DNA of 37,693 nt from Bacteroidales bacterium (GCA_024400545.1 JAKSMO010000021.1:1-37693); one strand, 5' to 3'. Shown: positions 7,441 to 16,312, numbered from the stretch's first letter. The notes: generated by a model not told the origin, from the letters alone. Translations and numbers: made by a program.

Positions 7441-8137
7441 AGACAATCATACAATCATGAGGTCTGACATTGTTGAGATAGAAGAAGATTCCCTCTTCGA
7501 CGACCTTCAGGCCCTCTGGGATGAGCAGACCGCCCTTATCGACCGGCTTCTTGCCCAGTCCGACGCCACCCTTAAGGAATCTACTCCAAAGGGGCCGACC
7601 CCCTGCGCGCCCCTCCGACTGCGAATGCTGGCCGCCTATGTCGTCCTCACTGTGATCACCAGTGCCGCAGCCGTCTATTGGGGCATCCTCATTCCCTCGC
7701 TCGCCTACACCTCCATCGCCCTCGTTGTCAGCCTCGTAATCGAGTTGATATATATCCTCCTTGCTGCCGAATGCCTCTACCATACCGTCGGTCTCATCAT
7801 TTTCGACCCCGCCCGTGTCGGCATACTCCGCATGTCGCGCCACTTACGCCGGTCTCACCTGCTGCCCCACTACTCCCCCACCCCCCTGCACCAACCCCAG
7901 AGCACGCAGGTTATTCGCAATCATGGGCCTTATGCCACATCATTGCAGCACCAAATCATTGGCGAAATACCTGTGCAAAGAATGCACCGGGCTGCTGCGG
8001 CCAGCATTGCCGCCGTCATTGCCCTAACGATCGTATCCTGCACTATCACGGGCACCGATGGCCTCCTCGTCACTCAAAACCACCCTGGACGTGCCGCCTC
8101 CATCGAAACAGTCAACCATTTCATCAGTCAACTATGA
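7424..8137 (+). CDS. Membrane protein, possible anti-sigma factor
   Basis: This 237-residue protein overlaps the sigma gene by 17 bases and the next gene by 4 (ATGA). Residues 1-65 are acidic and hydrophilic (EIEEDSLFDDLQALWDEQTAL) and probably cytoplasmic. Two adjacent membrane segments follow (about 66-88 and 90-118), then a basic loop (MSRHLRRSHLL) and a third segment (about 186-208, ASIAAVIALTIVSCTI). I see no zinc anti-sigma His-x3-Cys-x2-Cys motif. The position and the soluble N-terminal arm suggest that it holds the sigma factor at the inner membrane, but this is inference. The Pro/His-rich stretch between membrane segments two and three is unusual. Confidence 0.65.
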   Translation: MKMENKDNHTIMRSDIVEIEEDSLFDDLQALWDEQTALIDRLLAQSDATLKESTPKGPTPCAPLRLRMLAAYVVLTVITSAAAVYWGILIPSLAYTSIALVVSLVIELIYILLAAECLYHTVGLIIFDPARVGILRMSRHLRRSHLLPHYSPTPLHQPQSTQVIRNHGPYATSLQHQIIGEIPVQRMHRAAAASIAAVIALTIVSCTITGTDGLLVTQNHPGRAASIETVNHFISQL

Positions 8138-8646
8138 AATCACCAAACATCACAAAACAACTGACATCATGGCCTTTTATAATGGCTCTCTGCCTGCTGA
8201 TAATCATCGGCACGCTAGCCGTCAAACTCTGGCCTCGCAACGTCCCCTACGACCAGTGCAGCGACATCTACAAGCATTATGCCAGTGTTGAGGGCATTGA
8301 TGCCTCCTTCATCAAAGATTTCAAGGTCAACGACTCCGTCTTTGTCGATGTCACCCTGCTGGAGGCTAAAGACTCTGCCAGTTGGGCTGTTTTGATGCAC
8401 GACTTCCCTGGACCGGATCTAAGTGATGAATTGCAACAAATAAGCATCTGTCGAGAAAATCTGGTTTTCACCCGACTTATCTCTCATGACGATTATATCC
8501 CCACTACCACTTCGGATCCCAATCGACATTATTTGCTTGCCATATCCCCTTACCTCCATATGCTTACCATATTTCATATTACAAATGATGACGAAAGTCA
8601 TGCTGTTTATTGCCATAACTTTAACAAATCTATCAACTCTAAATAA
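8134..8646 (+). CDS. Single-pass membrane protein of the sigma locus
   Basis: The frame is open from 7678, but the start is best placed at 8134, where ATG overlaps the TGA of the preceding gene, giving 170 residues. One N-terminal membrane segment (about 11-30, WPFIMALCLLIIIGTLAVKL) acts as an anchor or uncleaved signal. The remaining 140 residues should face the periplasm and contain an alpha/beta-like pattern (YASVEGIDASFIKDFKVNDS, then FVDVTLLEAKDSASW). No family is recognised. Overlapping coupling with the putative anti-sigma gene suggests a third partner of the same switch, perhaps the periplasmic sensor. Confidence 0.65.
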   Translation: MKSPNITKQLTSWPFIMALCLLIIIGTLAVKLWPRNVPYDQCSDIYKHYASVEGIDASFIKDFKVNDSVFVDVTLLEAKDSASWAVLMHDFPGPDLSDELQQISICRENLVFTRLISHDDYIPTTTSDPNRHYLLAISPYLHMLTIFHITNDDESHAVYCHNFNKSINSK

Positions 8647-8655
8647 ATAGTTATT

Positions 8656-8956
8656 ATGCGTAAAACATTTACAACGATCGCACTCATCACAGTGCTCGGA
8701 ACTATGTCCGTCAGCTGCCAAAAAGATGATACAGTTAACCCGACAAACCTCGTTGCATAAAGCAACGACATCGTTTATACGGTGCGCTACTCCGTTGACG
8801 GCACATCGCACACCATCTCACTTGTTGGCAACAAGATGTGGCACGAATTCTTAGATCATCTGTTCGCCTTAGCCGAAGAGAGGCATACGGTCAGCTTCCG
8901 CAACGGTTATCTACGACAAAGAAACGAAGAAATACATCTGCTATGCAATCAAATAA
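8656..8956 (+). pseudogene. Broken small lipoprotein gene
   Basis: The ATG at 8656 opens a lipoprotein signal (MRKTFTTIALITVLGTMSVSC, lipid-modified Cys21), but a TAA at 8758-8760 ends it after 34 codons. The same frame continues past the stop with clearly protein-like sequence (NDIVYTVRYSVDGTSH, then FLDHLFALAEERHTVSFRNG). From about 8912 the sense moves to the +1 frame: YDKETKKYICYAIK, followed by TAA at 8954-8956. One nonsense mutation plus a frameshift, probably with an internal deletion, explain this. From memory, small Bacteroidales lipoproteins with this build exist, usually somewhat longer. It lies 9 bases after the preceding gene, so the intact ancestor was probably the fourth gene of the sigma locus. 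Confidence 0.7.
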
Positions 8957-9186
8957 TATTCTCAAATAAACACCTAGCCTTTGGGGTGCTGCGGGGAAGT
9001 GGTTGCCTTGCCCTCGGAAAGCATACAGCCACCCCCACTCTCTGCACCTAAGGCACTTTTCTTAGCCTTTGCATTTCATAACGCAAAAGCGAGGTTATTA
9101 TTTTATAAGACAAGATTTTTTCTATCACTCTTATTAGAAATCACCTATAAGTAACCCAAAGAACACTTTAACAACAGTCGTCTATT

Positions 9187-12100
9187 ATGAAATGCCTTCT
9201 GTTCAGCCACTTTAAGATGTTCCGCCCTAAGGCGAACATCCAACCATCGCTATTGCTGTTGATGCTCCTGCTGTACCTGCCGGCGGCAAGAGCCCAGTCG
9301 CCCACCTCTCCCTACCCCGTCATCATCCACAGCTCCAGTCTAGCCTGCCAGCTCGAAGAACCCAAGCAGGGCTTCCGTACCGAGGACCCGAGTCCATGTC
9401 TCAAGGTGTGCGAGTACGCCGCCGAGAGCTACTCTGTCAACGCCAACCCAGGCTCATCCTACCAGTGGAGCGTCACGGGCGGCACCATAGTGGGCTCCGC
9501 CACAGGTACCACGGTCAACGTCACCTGGGGGCTGCGCGGTCACGGCACCATCAGCGTCACCGAGTGCCTGGCCAACACCTACAGCACCGCCAACCTCTGC
9601 ATCGAGATTATTTCCTCACCCGAGGCCAGGTTTACCGTGCCGCCCGCCGACAAACACACATTCTGCGTCAAGCAGGAGGTGGCATTTCTCGACATCAGCA
9701 CCATCGATTTTGGTACCATCGTCTCTTGGTCGTGGGACTTCGGCGACGGCACCTTCAGCTACGAGCAGAACCCCACCCACCACTGGGACACACCAGGTGT
9801 TTATTCCGTTGTGCTCACCGTTTACAACGAATGCCACTGCTCCAGCCAGTTCCAATACAATATCACAATCGAATACGGCACCCCCGCCACCATCGCCTGT
9901 ACCGACATCGCCTGCCAAAACCAGCGCACCAGCTACACCTCCGACATCGAATGCGGCAACCAATGGTACGTCAAAGGCGGGCAGATCACTAATGCCATGG
10001 GCAACATGGTGGAGGTTCTTTGGAACGACCCCTCCAACCTGATTGACGGTTTCGGCATCGTCGCCTATTCCACCCAGGAATGCCCCGAGGCCTGCTCACG
10101 CTTCGCTGCCATCAAAGTCCCCGTCATCCTCGAGAACGCCACCATCTCCGGCGAGACCAATGTCTGTGTCAACAGGCAGTATCACTACGGACTCCCCGCA
10201 TGGCCCGCCACCATCTTCGAGTGGCAGGTGGACAACCCTGCCGTGGCCACCATCGTTGACCCTAAGGACAAAGACATCTTTATCGACTTCCTCTCCGACG
10301 GAGCGGTCACCCTCTCCGCCCGCTACTACAACACCATGACCCACTGCAGCGGCACTGCGTCGCTCTCCATCAACATTCTCCCCCAATCCACCATCGACCC
10401 GCCCACATCCATCGACGAACCTGTCTGCCAGGGCAGCTCTGTCACCTTCACCCGCACGGCCGGCGGCACCGCCATCAGCAGCAACTGGACCGTCGCTCTC
10501 CCCGACGGCACCACCCAGTCCGCCTCCGACAGTTCGTTCACCGTCGCCTTCCCCATCCATGGCACCTCTGTCATCTCCGCCACGGGTGGCGGCTTCTGCG
10601 CCGCCGACCCTGTCACAGTCCAGGTCCTCCCCAAGCCCGCCAGACCCGCGGCCATCGTCGGCGAGAACTACGTCTGCGTGGGCCAGAGCTACGAATATAC
10701 CGTACAGAACTACGCCCCCTCCCTGCGCTACATATGGAGTTTCGCCAACCCTGCCGACGGCTATGTGCTGAATAGCGACGGCGGCACCGCCACCGTGGTG
10801 TGGAACCGCACCCCAGCAGTACTCCAGGTACAGGCCGTGCTCCCCGAGTCGCCTTTCTGCGCCAGCGATTATGCCACCCTTAACGGCCTCAACCCCAACT
10901 CCGCCACCTACACCATTGCCATCGTCGGCAGCTCCGCATGCGGACATACTTTCGAACTGCGGCGCAACGGCCTCCCCTTCCTCTCCGCCAGCAACTATGA
11001 GTGGGAGCTCCACTTCTCTTCCACAACCAACACCTTTGCCAGCATTGTCGGCAGCCCCTACAAGTACCAGTGCGACGTGGTCTCCCACCTTATCTCCTCG
11101 CCCCAGCAGTGCACCGTGCGCTGCAAATATTGGATCTGCAATACCGAGCACATCATCGAGCTCCCTGCCATGTTCGCCCCAGCACCCACCCCTGTTGTGA
11201 CCCCCAGTCCGTCACAGACCGTGTGCAGCGGCTCTCCCGTATCCTTTACCGTCACCAACAGTGCCGACTACTCCTCCATCACCTGGATCCATGAGGGCCA
11301 ATCGCATAGCGGCAGCACCTACACCGCCACTTTCCACAACAATACGGGTAGCACCGTCACCAAGAGTATCACCGCGGTGTGCGTCACCCCCTGCGGCAGC
11401 CAGTTCACAACCTCCGTCAGCGTTCAGGTTCAACCCGCCATCTTGGCTTCTATACGTCTCAATCCCTCAGGCACTCGCCTCATTATCGATTACGACCCCA
11501 GTTTGCCATATTCCTTCAGCTGGTTTTATGAAGGCAACTCGTTGGCCTGCAACACCCCGTATTACGACATCCCCTATGACCAATATGGCAGCTACACCTG
11601 TCAGATAATAGATGGCCAGTGTACGCTTTCTCTTGACTATCGGTACGGATCCGAACTCCATCCTTGCGACAATTATTCGATTGAGCTGATTCATAACAAA
11701 TGCGGAATGGTGACGGCCTCGGTTCCTGCCAACACCTTTAGTTTGGTGCACTGGATTTCATCACCCGATTTTCAGGTCAGCAGCGTCAGCAGCGATGGCT
11801 GCACTGCCACATACATTGCCACATATGCCGGATACTACCCCATCCAGGCCGAAGTTTCCTCACCTACCTGCACCGGCATACTGTCACTACAGGTGCCAGT
11901 TGGGTTGGTGGCCGACTTCGATATCCACTATGACTGCTCTGGCAGGGCACCTCATGCCTATCTGGAGAACAACTCTACCAGTTATCCTTATGGAAACCCC
12001 ATCACCACGTCGGTGGCATGGAATGGCTCGAACACTCCTGTCACCTGCCCCTGCGACCTCACAGCCCCGCCGTTCGGTTTCCGGCCAGGTCAGCCATGTT

Positions 12101-13089
12101 CGTTCACAGTAACGGCAACAACCACCGATGCTAATGGCAACATCGTCAGTTGCTCACAAGACTTCACCATCACCTTGCCCGACAATGTCGATCCTCATTT
12201 CTCCATCAGCCCCAGCCAAGCCTGCGTGAACAACCCCATTAGCTTGATTCCGGATAACCAAAGTTTTCCGAGCTACCACTGGGACCTTGGTGGTGCGGCT
12301 TCAAATCATGTGTCGGTGATAAGGTCGTTTTCGCTAAGTGGTGACTATCGTATTACTTTGAGCGTTGTTGACCTATATGGATGCAGCAATGACAGTTCAA
12401 TAATGGTACGTGTGAATGGAAACGACCTTGAAGGGATTATAGAGTATGACCCTGCGCCTGTATGCCTGGGCACCTCTGTCAATTTAAAATATCTCAACCA
12501 ACATCCTATATCGACATCCATACTGGACACATATTCATACACCTGGGATCCAAATACTCCTTTGTCATCCATACCGCCCTACAGCAAGACAGTGAATACC
12601 CCGATGCTCTATACCCTCAATGTCAGAGACAACAATGGCTGCCAGTTCAACATGGGACCCGATGGTGCCAACATTATTGTGCCAGAGCCACCCGTAATCA
12701 GCGGCAGGCTGGACATATGCCAGGGCGACCCCGTAACCCTCCGCAGCATCTGCGGCAACCCCGCCACCATGCCCGACAACGCCTACCAGTGGTACTGCGA
12801 CGGCAACGCCATAGCAGCCCCCCTGGGCACGCAGTCCGACCTCGTCAATTACCTTATCCCCCCTACCTCCTCGGCAAGCCACACCTTCCGGCTCGAGGTA
12901 ACCTATGCCGGCATCGGCTGCTCCGCCAGCTGCTCCGCCACCGTCACTGTGCACCCCTTGCCCGCCACACCCGTCATCGACCCCAACCCCAACTACAACT
13001 GCAATCCTTACGCCGTTGACCTGCAAGTGTCAAATGTAGAGACTCAGGGCTCCTACTGCTGGAGCAACGGCGACAGCGCCCCGCCATAG
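9187..13089 (+). CDS. Giant PKD/Ig-like surface protein, N-terminal part (frameshifted)
   Basis: These 1300 residues form the bulk of a T9SS-type surface or secreted protein. The signal peptide core is SLLLLMLLLYLPAARAQ; the true start may be MFRPK at 9217, since ten extra residues precede it. PKD-like domains are clear at about 155-235 (WSWDFGDGTFSYEQNPTHHW, then GVYSVVLTV) and about 998-1078 (YHWDLGG, then SGDYRITLSVVD). Between and after them are repeated Ig-like beta-sandwich units that begin with a Cys motif (VCQGSSVTF, VCVGQSYEYTV, VCSGSPVSFTV, ICQGDPVTL). Such proteins serve as adhesins or cell-surface filaments. The frame stops at 13089, just after WSNGDSA, but the downstream frame continues the same protein to a sorting domain. 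A possible weak promoter, TAGCCTTTG (9063-9071), has a 3-base rather than 2-base spacer. Confidence 0.85.
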   Translation: MKCLLFSHFKMFRPKANIQPSLLLLMLLLYLPAARAQSPTSPYPVIIHSSSLACQLEEPKQGFRTEDPSPCLKVCEYAAESYSVNANPGSSYQWSVTGGTIVGSATGTTVNVTWGLRGHGTISVTECLANTYSTANLCIEIISSPEARFTVPPADKHTFCVKQEVAFLDISTIDFGTIVSWSWDFGDGTFSYEQNPTHHWDTPGVYSVVLTVYNECHCSSQFQYNITIEYGTPATIACTDIACQNQRTSYTSDIECGNQWYVKGGQITNAMGNMVEVLWNDPSNLIDGFGIVAYSTQECPEACSRFAAIKVPVILENATISGETNVCVNRQYHYGLPAWPATIFEWQVDNPAVATIVDPKDKDIFIDFLSDGAVTLSARYYNTMTHCSGTASLSINILPQSTIDPPTSIDEPVCQGSSVTFTRTAGGTAISSNWTVALPDGTTQSASDSSFTVAFPIHGTSVISATGGGFCAADPVTVQVLPKPARPAAIVGENYVCVGQSYEYTVQNYAPSLRYIWSFANPADGYVLNSDGGTATVVWNRTPAVLQVQAVLPESPFCASDYATLNGLNPNSATYTIAIVGSSACGHTFELRRNGLPFLSASNYEWELHFSSTTNTFASIVGSPYKYQCDVVSHLISSPQQCTVRCKYWICNTEHIIELPAMFAPAPTPVVTPSPSQTVCSGSPVSFTVTNSADYSSITWIHEGQSHSGSTYTATFHNNTGSTVTKSITAVCVTPCGSQFTTSVSVQVQPAILASIRLNPSGTRLIIDYDPSLPYSFSWFYEGNSLACNTPYYDIPYDQYGSYTCQIIDGQCTLSLDYRYGSELHPCDNYSIELIHNKCGMVTASVPANTFSLVHWISSPDFQVSSVSSDGCTATYIATYAGYYPIQAEVSSPTCTGILSLQVPVGLVADFDIHYDCSGRAPHAYLENNSTSYPYGNPITTSVAWNGSNTPVTCPCDLTAPPFGFRPGQPCSFTVTATTTDANGNIVSCSQDFTITLPDNVDPHFSISPSQACVNNPISLIPDNQSFPSYHWDLGGAASNHVSVIRSFSLSGDYRITLSVVDLYGCSNDSSIMVRVNGNDLEGIIEYDPAPVCLGTSVNLKYLNQHPISTSILDTYSYTWDPNTPLSSIPPYSKTVNTPMLYTLNVRDNNGCQFNMGPDGANIIVPEPPVISGRLDICQGDPVTLRSICGNPATMPDNAYQWYCDGNAIAAPLGTQSDLVNYLIPPTSSASHTFRLEVTYAGIGCSASCSATVTVHPLPATPVIDPNPNYNCNPYAVDLQVSNVETQGSYCWSNGDSAPP
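13079..13082 (+). other. Frameshift site in a C4 run
   Basis: Reading through GCGCCCCGCCATAG stops at TAG 13087-13089. Adding one C to the run would give GAC-AGC-GCC-CCC-GCC-ATA-GCC and join the two halves without a gap in sense (D-S-A-P-A-I-A). The cause may be a sequencing or assembly error, a true mutation, or slippage; the run is short for phase variation. Confidence 0.75.
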
Positions 13090-14078
13090 CCGTACCCGAA
13101 GGCGGCGCCTTCAATGTCACTTACATATCCCCCTTCGGTTGCAAGGCCACGTCCCGCGACATCGTCATAACACGGTCGCCCGAAAGCTATTTCTGGACAT
13201 TCCCTACGGGCTGTTATGTCATGTGCCCCGGCGACACACTGCAGGCCCACGGCCCTGCCAAGTTCTGGGACAACAGCGTATGGAAGTGGGAATTCTTCAA
13301 CTACGGCACCTCCATCGCCCAGGGCGACCGCAACCACCCCGGCCTCGACAACTACGGCCTCGACCCACATCTCGTCATCACCGGGGCGGGCAGCTACGAC
13401 ATGTCGCTCGACAACGGCCACTGTGCCGAAACGGTCGGCACTGCCAATGTCACCTTGGCTCCTTCATGCTACAGCTGCAGCATCTTCATAGAGACCCACC
13501 AGTTCTGCCTCCGGCACGATGGCACGGTGATGCTCAACCTGATGGTGATTAACAACGAACTCATCCCACTCAACTACAACCTCGTAGTCCAGGGCGGACT
13601 GGTCTATACCGCCCATGGCACACTGCAGCCTGGTCCCAACCCCATCGCTCCAATCTTTGTGCCTTACGGTGTAGTCAACGTTGGCGACATGCTGGTAGGT
13701 CGGATCACCGCATTCAATCCAGACCCGAACGCCATACGCTGTTTTGTGGATTTCGACTATCCGGTTACCGACTGCGGCAAAGCCGCCGCCCTCATCGACT
13801 CCACCGACATGGACGGCATTCATACTGGCGCGCCATTCGACTTCAGGCTGTCGCCCAATCCCACCCGTGGCGGTGCCTACGCCTCGTTCTGCGGTGTCGG
13901 TGGCCATGCCTGTGTGTGCGTCATCGACATGAAGGGGCAGGAGATGATGCGCCGCGATGTGGCAGAAGGGGAGCAGAGAGTCTTCCTTGAGGTCAACAGC
14001 CTACCTCGCGGGGTATATATGGTCTGCCTCATGGGCGACGGCGAGCCCCTCTCGTGCCTCAAACTCATCAAGCAATAA
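13080..14078 (+). CDS. Giant PKD/Ig-like surface protein, C-terminal part with T9SS sorting domain
   Basis: This is the continuation of the gene that starts at 9187, in the frame one base back. It is open from 13080, and the first ATG in this frame is 13221 (MCPGDT, 285 residues to the stop). Ig-like sequence continues (AIAVPEGGAFNVTYISPFGC), followed by Cys-rich segments (CYSCSIFIETHQFCL). The end (about 13845-14078) is a type A T9SS C-terminal domain: FDFRLSPNPTRGG, then VCVIDMKGQEMM, VNSLPRGVYMVCL and CLKLIKQ. That domain directs export through the outer membrane by the T9SS and is normally cleaved on exit. If the frameshift is real, the N-terminal part lacks this signal and would stay in the periplasm or be degraded. 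Together the two parts make about 1630 residues. Confidence 0.8.
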   Translation, partial: PAIAVPEGGAFNVTYISPFGCKATSRDIVITRSPESYFWTFPTGCYVMCPGDTLQAHGPAKFWDNSVWKWEFFNYGTSIAQGDRNHPGLDNYGLDPHLVITGAGSYDMSLDNGHCAETVGTANVTLAPSCYSCSIFIETHQFCLRHDGTVMLNLMVINNELIPLNYNLVVQGGLVYTAHGTLQPGPNPIAPIFVPYGVVNVGDMLVGRITAFNPDPNAIRCFVDFDYPVTDCGKAAALIDSTDMDGIHTGAPFDFRLSPNPTRGGAYASFCGVGGHACVCVIDMKGQEMMRRDVAEGEQRVFLEVNSLPRGVYMVCLMGDGEPLSCLKLIKQ

Positions 14079-14119
14079 ATATTATCAACCTATCGTATTA
14101 TCAAATATTACAATGACTT

Positions 14120-16066
14120 ATGGACAAGTATCTTAAACTAATTGTTGCCGTTTTTGCCCTCTGCATTTTCGGTGTGCGGCTCCACGCCCAGTCCTTTCAG
14201 TGGGTCCACCAAGCGGGTCCGACCAGCGAAGATTCATATCTTAGTATAACTTCGCCTAGCAGGATATTCACCGACAGCAAGGAGAACGTTTACTTCTGTT
14301 TCGATTTTGAGGGTGTCAACGACCTGACAATTGCCGGGGAAAGGGTGTTTATATCTGAAGGTTTGGGACATAGGTGTGGTGGTGTCGCCTGCTACGACTG
14401 CCAGGGCGGATTAAAGTGGTATAGGACGTTCTTTGGGAAGAAGAAATGGGGCAATTATTATGACACCTTCTTAAACACCGCCGCCATGGTGAACGACACA
14501 CTGATTTTCTGGTTCTACGGAATCTTTGACTCCGTTTATGTTTGCGACAGCTCGCAGGTGCTCGATAAGGTTGCCTGCAACCCAAACTATGCCCTCTGGC
14601 TGAGCACCGACAGTGGCAGGGCAATCCGCACAGCGCACACCGGTGCTCTGCTACAGATGCAGTATTACAACAATCGACTGCATGTTTTAGGTGGTTGCAG
14701 CGCATACGATACAATACCTGGCATGATGGACGACTCCGTTTACATACAGATTTTCACGCCCCAGGGCGAAAAGATCAGGCATCTTTCCTTAGATTATTCA
14801 AGCTATCCTGAGGCGGGACACCAATTTGCCGTATATCATGATAAGTACTACGTCTTGTACCCGATGGGGCTTACGGACAGCTGCCGGTTCGGCGAACAGC
14901 AATATACAGGGTATGACACCCTTGCGGGGAACACCGTCTTTGCCTGTTTTGACAGCACTGGCCGCTGCCTTTGGAGCCGGCTGCTAAATAGTCACTTACC
15001 TCTCTATAAGAGAGTGTCGAAAATCACAATTGATACGCTTACCGGCCTGATATACCTTGCAGGGCTCGGATGGCCTTACGGCCCTAATATGGCTCCCAAT
15101 ATGGCAACTTTTGACGGAGACACCCTTTGGAGTGACGAAGATTCCTATGGTTTGCTCATTTTGGCATGTTACGATACACTGGGCAATAAACAGTGGATGA
15201 AATACAGCCGTGGCCCGGGTGAGATGAGGGCGCGTTGTATAGAAATGTTGCCCGACCACAAGCTGGCCTTTGGTGGTGTAGCGGCCTATGGCGATGCGGT
15301 TTTTGAGGGGTTCCATACCAATGTCCCGTCTGACGGGTTTGCGACTCATTTCACAATCTACGACTGCGTGAAGGACAGTGTGGTGCTATGTCAAGTAAAT
15401 CGTAGAGGGCAATGGATGGACCCCCCCATGCATTTCGCCACAGATAGGAACGGCAACCTGTATTTTGAGAGTCAGTTGTGGAAATTTGACTATGTCGTCT
15501 GCGGCAATGACACGCTTTACAGCTTCGGCGATGCTCACACCATCGTCTATGGCCGCTACGGCTGGGGCTGCGACACGGTGGCGCAATGGCCTGGACTCCA
15601 GCATTACACCCTCACCCTTAATGCCAACCGGGACGACATGGGGTTTGTGTCGGGCGCTGGCTCCTATGCCAGCCACTCGCAGATAGCAATATCCGCCACG
15701 CCCTACCCCGGCCACACCTTCGAGCGCTGGAGCGACGGCAGCAGTGCCAACCCTCGCACCGTCACCCTGGTATCCGACTCCGTAATCACCGCACTCTTCG
15801 CCAAGACCGAGGGCATTGCTGCTGACACGCACAGCCGCGACTTGCCGCATCTCTACCCCAACCCCGCCACCAGCCAGGTGCAGATCCTCGGCCTCAGTGG
15901 CGAGGCCCGGTATGTCGAAATCCTCGACATGACCGGCCGCACCGCCGCCACCTTCCAACACACCTCTACCCTCGACATCGCCCCCCTGCCACAGGGCAGC
16001 TACATCGTCGAAATCCATACCACCGACGGCCAGGTGCAGCACCTGAAGTTGGTGAAGGATAAATAG
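14120..16066 (+). CDS. T9SS cargo protein with beta-propeller-like and InlB B-repeat-like domains
   Basis: This 648-residue protein has a signal peptide (LIVAVFALCIFGVRLHAQ). The long middle part (about 25-490) has repeated units in which a strand such as VYFCFDFEG, TVFACFDSTGRCLWSR or LILACYDTLGNKQWMKY is followed by a conserved Trp, the pattern of SBBP/beta-propeller repeats in Bacteroidota. About 495-565 is a divergent InlB B-repeat unit (YTLTLNAN, then GHTFERWSDG and ITALFAKTE). About 575-648 is a T9SS sorting domain (LPHLYPNPATSQVQI, then VEILDMTGRTAA, LPQGSYIVEI and HLKLVKDK). It should be displayed on or released from the cell surface. It lies 41 bases after the giant adhesin gene and is probably co-transcribed. 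A C7 run at 15421-15427 is in frame. Confidence 0.85.
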   Translation: MDKYLKLIVAVFALCIFGVRLHAQSFQWVHQAGPTSEDSYLSITSPSRIFTDSKENVYFCFDFEGVNDLTIAGERVFISEGLGHRCGGVACYDCQGGLKWYRTFFGKKKWGNYYDTFLNTAAMVNDTLIFWFYGIFDSVYVCDSSQVLDKVACNPNYALWLSTDSGRAIRTAHTGALLQMQYYNNRLHVLGGCSAYDTIPGMMDDSVYIQIFTPQGEKIRHLSLDYSSYPEAGHQFAVYHDKYYVLYPMGLTDSCRFGEQQYTGYDTLAGNTVFACFDSTGRCLWSRLLNSHLPLYKRVSKITIDTLTGLIYLAGLGWPYGPNMAPNMATFDGDTLWSDEDSYGLLILACYDTLGNKQWMKYSRGPGEMRARCIEMLPDHKLAFGGVAAYGDAVFEGFHTNVPSDGFATHFTIYDCVKDSVVLCQVNRRGQWMDPPMHFATDRNGNLYFESQLWKFDYVVCGNDTLYSFGDAHTIVYGRYGWGCDTVAQWPGLQHYTLTLNANRDDMGFVSGAGSYASHSQIAISATPYPGHTFERWSDGSSANPRTVTLVSDSVITALFAKTEGIAADTHSRDLPHLYPNPATSQVQILGLSGEARYVEILDMTGRTAATFQHTSTLDIAPLPQGSYIVEIHTTDGQVQHLKLVKDK

Positions 16067-16080
16067 GTATATGGGTTTAT

Positions 16081-16148
16081 GGGCTTAGTTGTTGCCCCTA
16101 AACGATTAAGCCCCTAAGCTCTTAAACTTGCCCCCCCAAGTTGGCAAC
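16081..16148 (+). terminator. Hairpin group after the T9SS cargo gene
   Basis: GGGCTTA (16081-16087) pairs with TAAGCCC (16107-16113). Next, AACTTG (16125-16130) pairs with CAAGTT (16137-16142) around a C-run, and GTTGCC (16091-16096) can pair with GGCAAC (16143-16148). The structures start 15 bases past the stop but lack a T-run. They may stop transcription or protect the 3' end. Confidence 0.4.
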
Positions 16149-16176
16149 ATACCTACATGATATTTTAAAAGAAAAC

Positions 16177-16307
16177 GATTTGATGTGTAAGGGCTAAAGC
16201 CTGGAGCCTTGGCGGAGTGCTGGCCTTATGAGAGCAAGGCTCTCAACGCCCACCACTCCACCAATTCTCCACCCCCTTTTTCAAAGGGTGCTCTTACACA
16301 TCAAATC
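16177..16307. repeat. 131-base nested inverted-repeat element
   Basis: A perfect 15-bp stem, GATTTGATGTGTAAG (16177-16191) with CTTACACATCAAATC (16293-16307), closes three inner hairpins. These are GGC-TAAA-GCC at 16192-16201; an 11-bp stem with one G-T mismatch (16209-16219 with 16254-16264) enclosing a 6-bp hairpin GAGAGC-AAG-GCTCTC (16230-16244); and CAC..CCTTT-TTC-AAAGGGTG near 16270-16290 with a two-base bulge. The layout resembles a multi-branched RNA or a palindromic mobile element. No coding frame is convincing here. Confidence 0.7.
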
Positions 16308-16312
16308 CGAAA

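Noticed and set aside
7678-8133. Upstream extension of the 8134-8646 gene to an ATG at 7678
   Set aside because: The extension overlaps the putative anti-sigma gene, and its translation is Pro/His/Arg-rich and not protein-like. The ATGA overlap at 8134 is the natural start.
10096-11151. A 351-codon minus-strand frame inside the giant adhesin
   Set aside because: Long antisense frames are expected in GC-rich, C-ending codon sequence; the translation is Gly/Val/Ala-rich and shapeless.
15421-15427. C7 run in the T9SS cargo gene as a phase-variation site
   Set aside because: The frame is intact and the run codes Asp-Pro-Pro; there is no evidence of length change in this single sequence.
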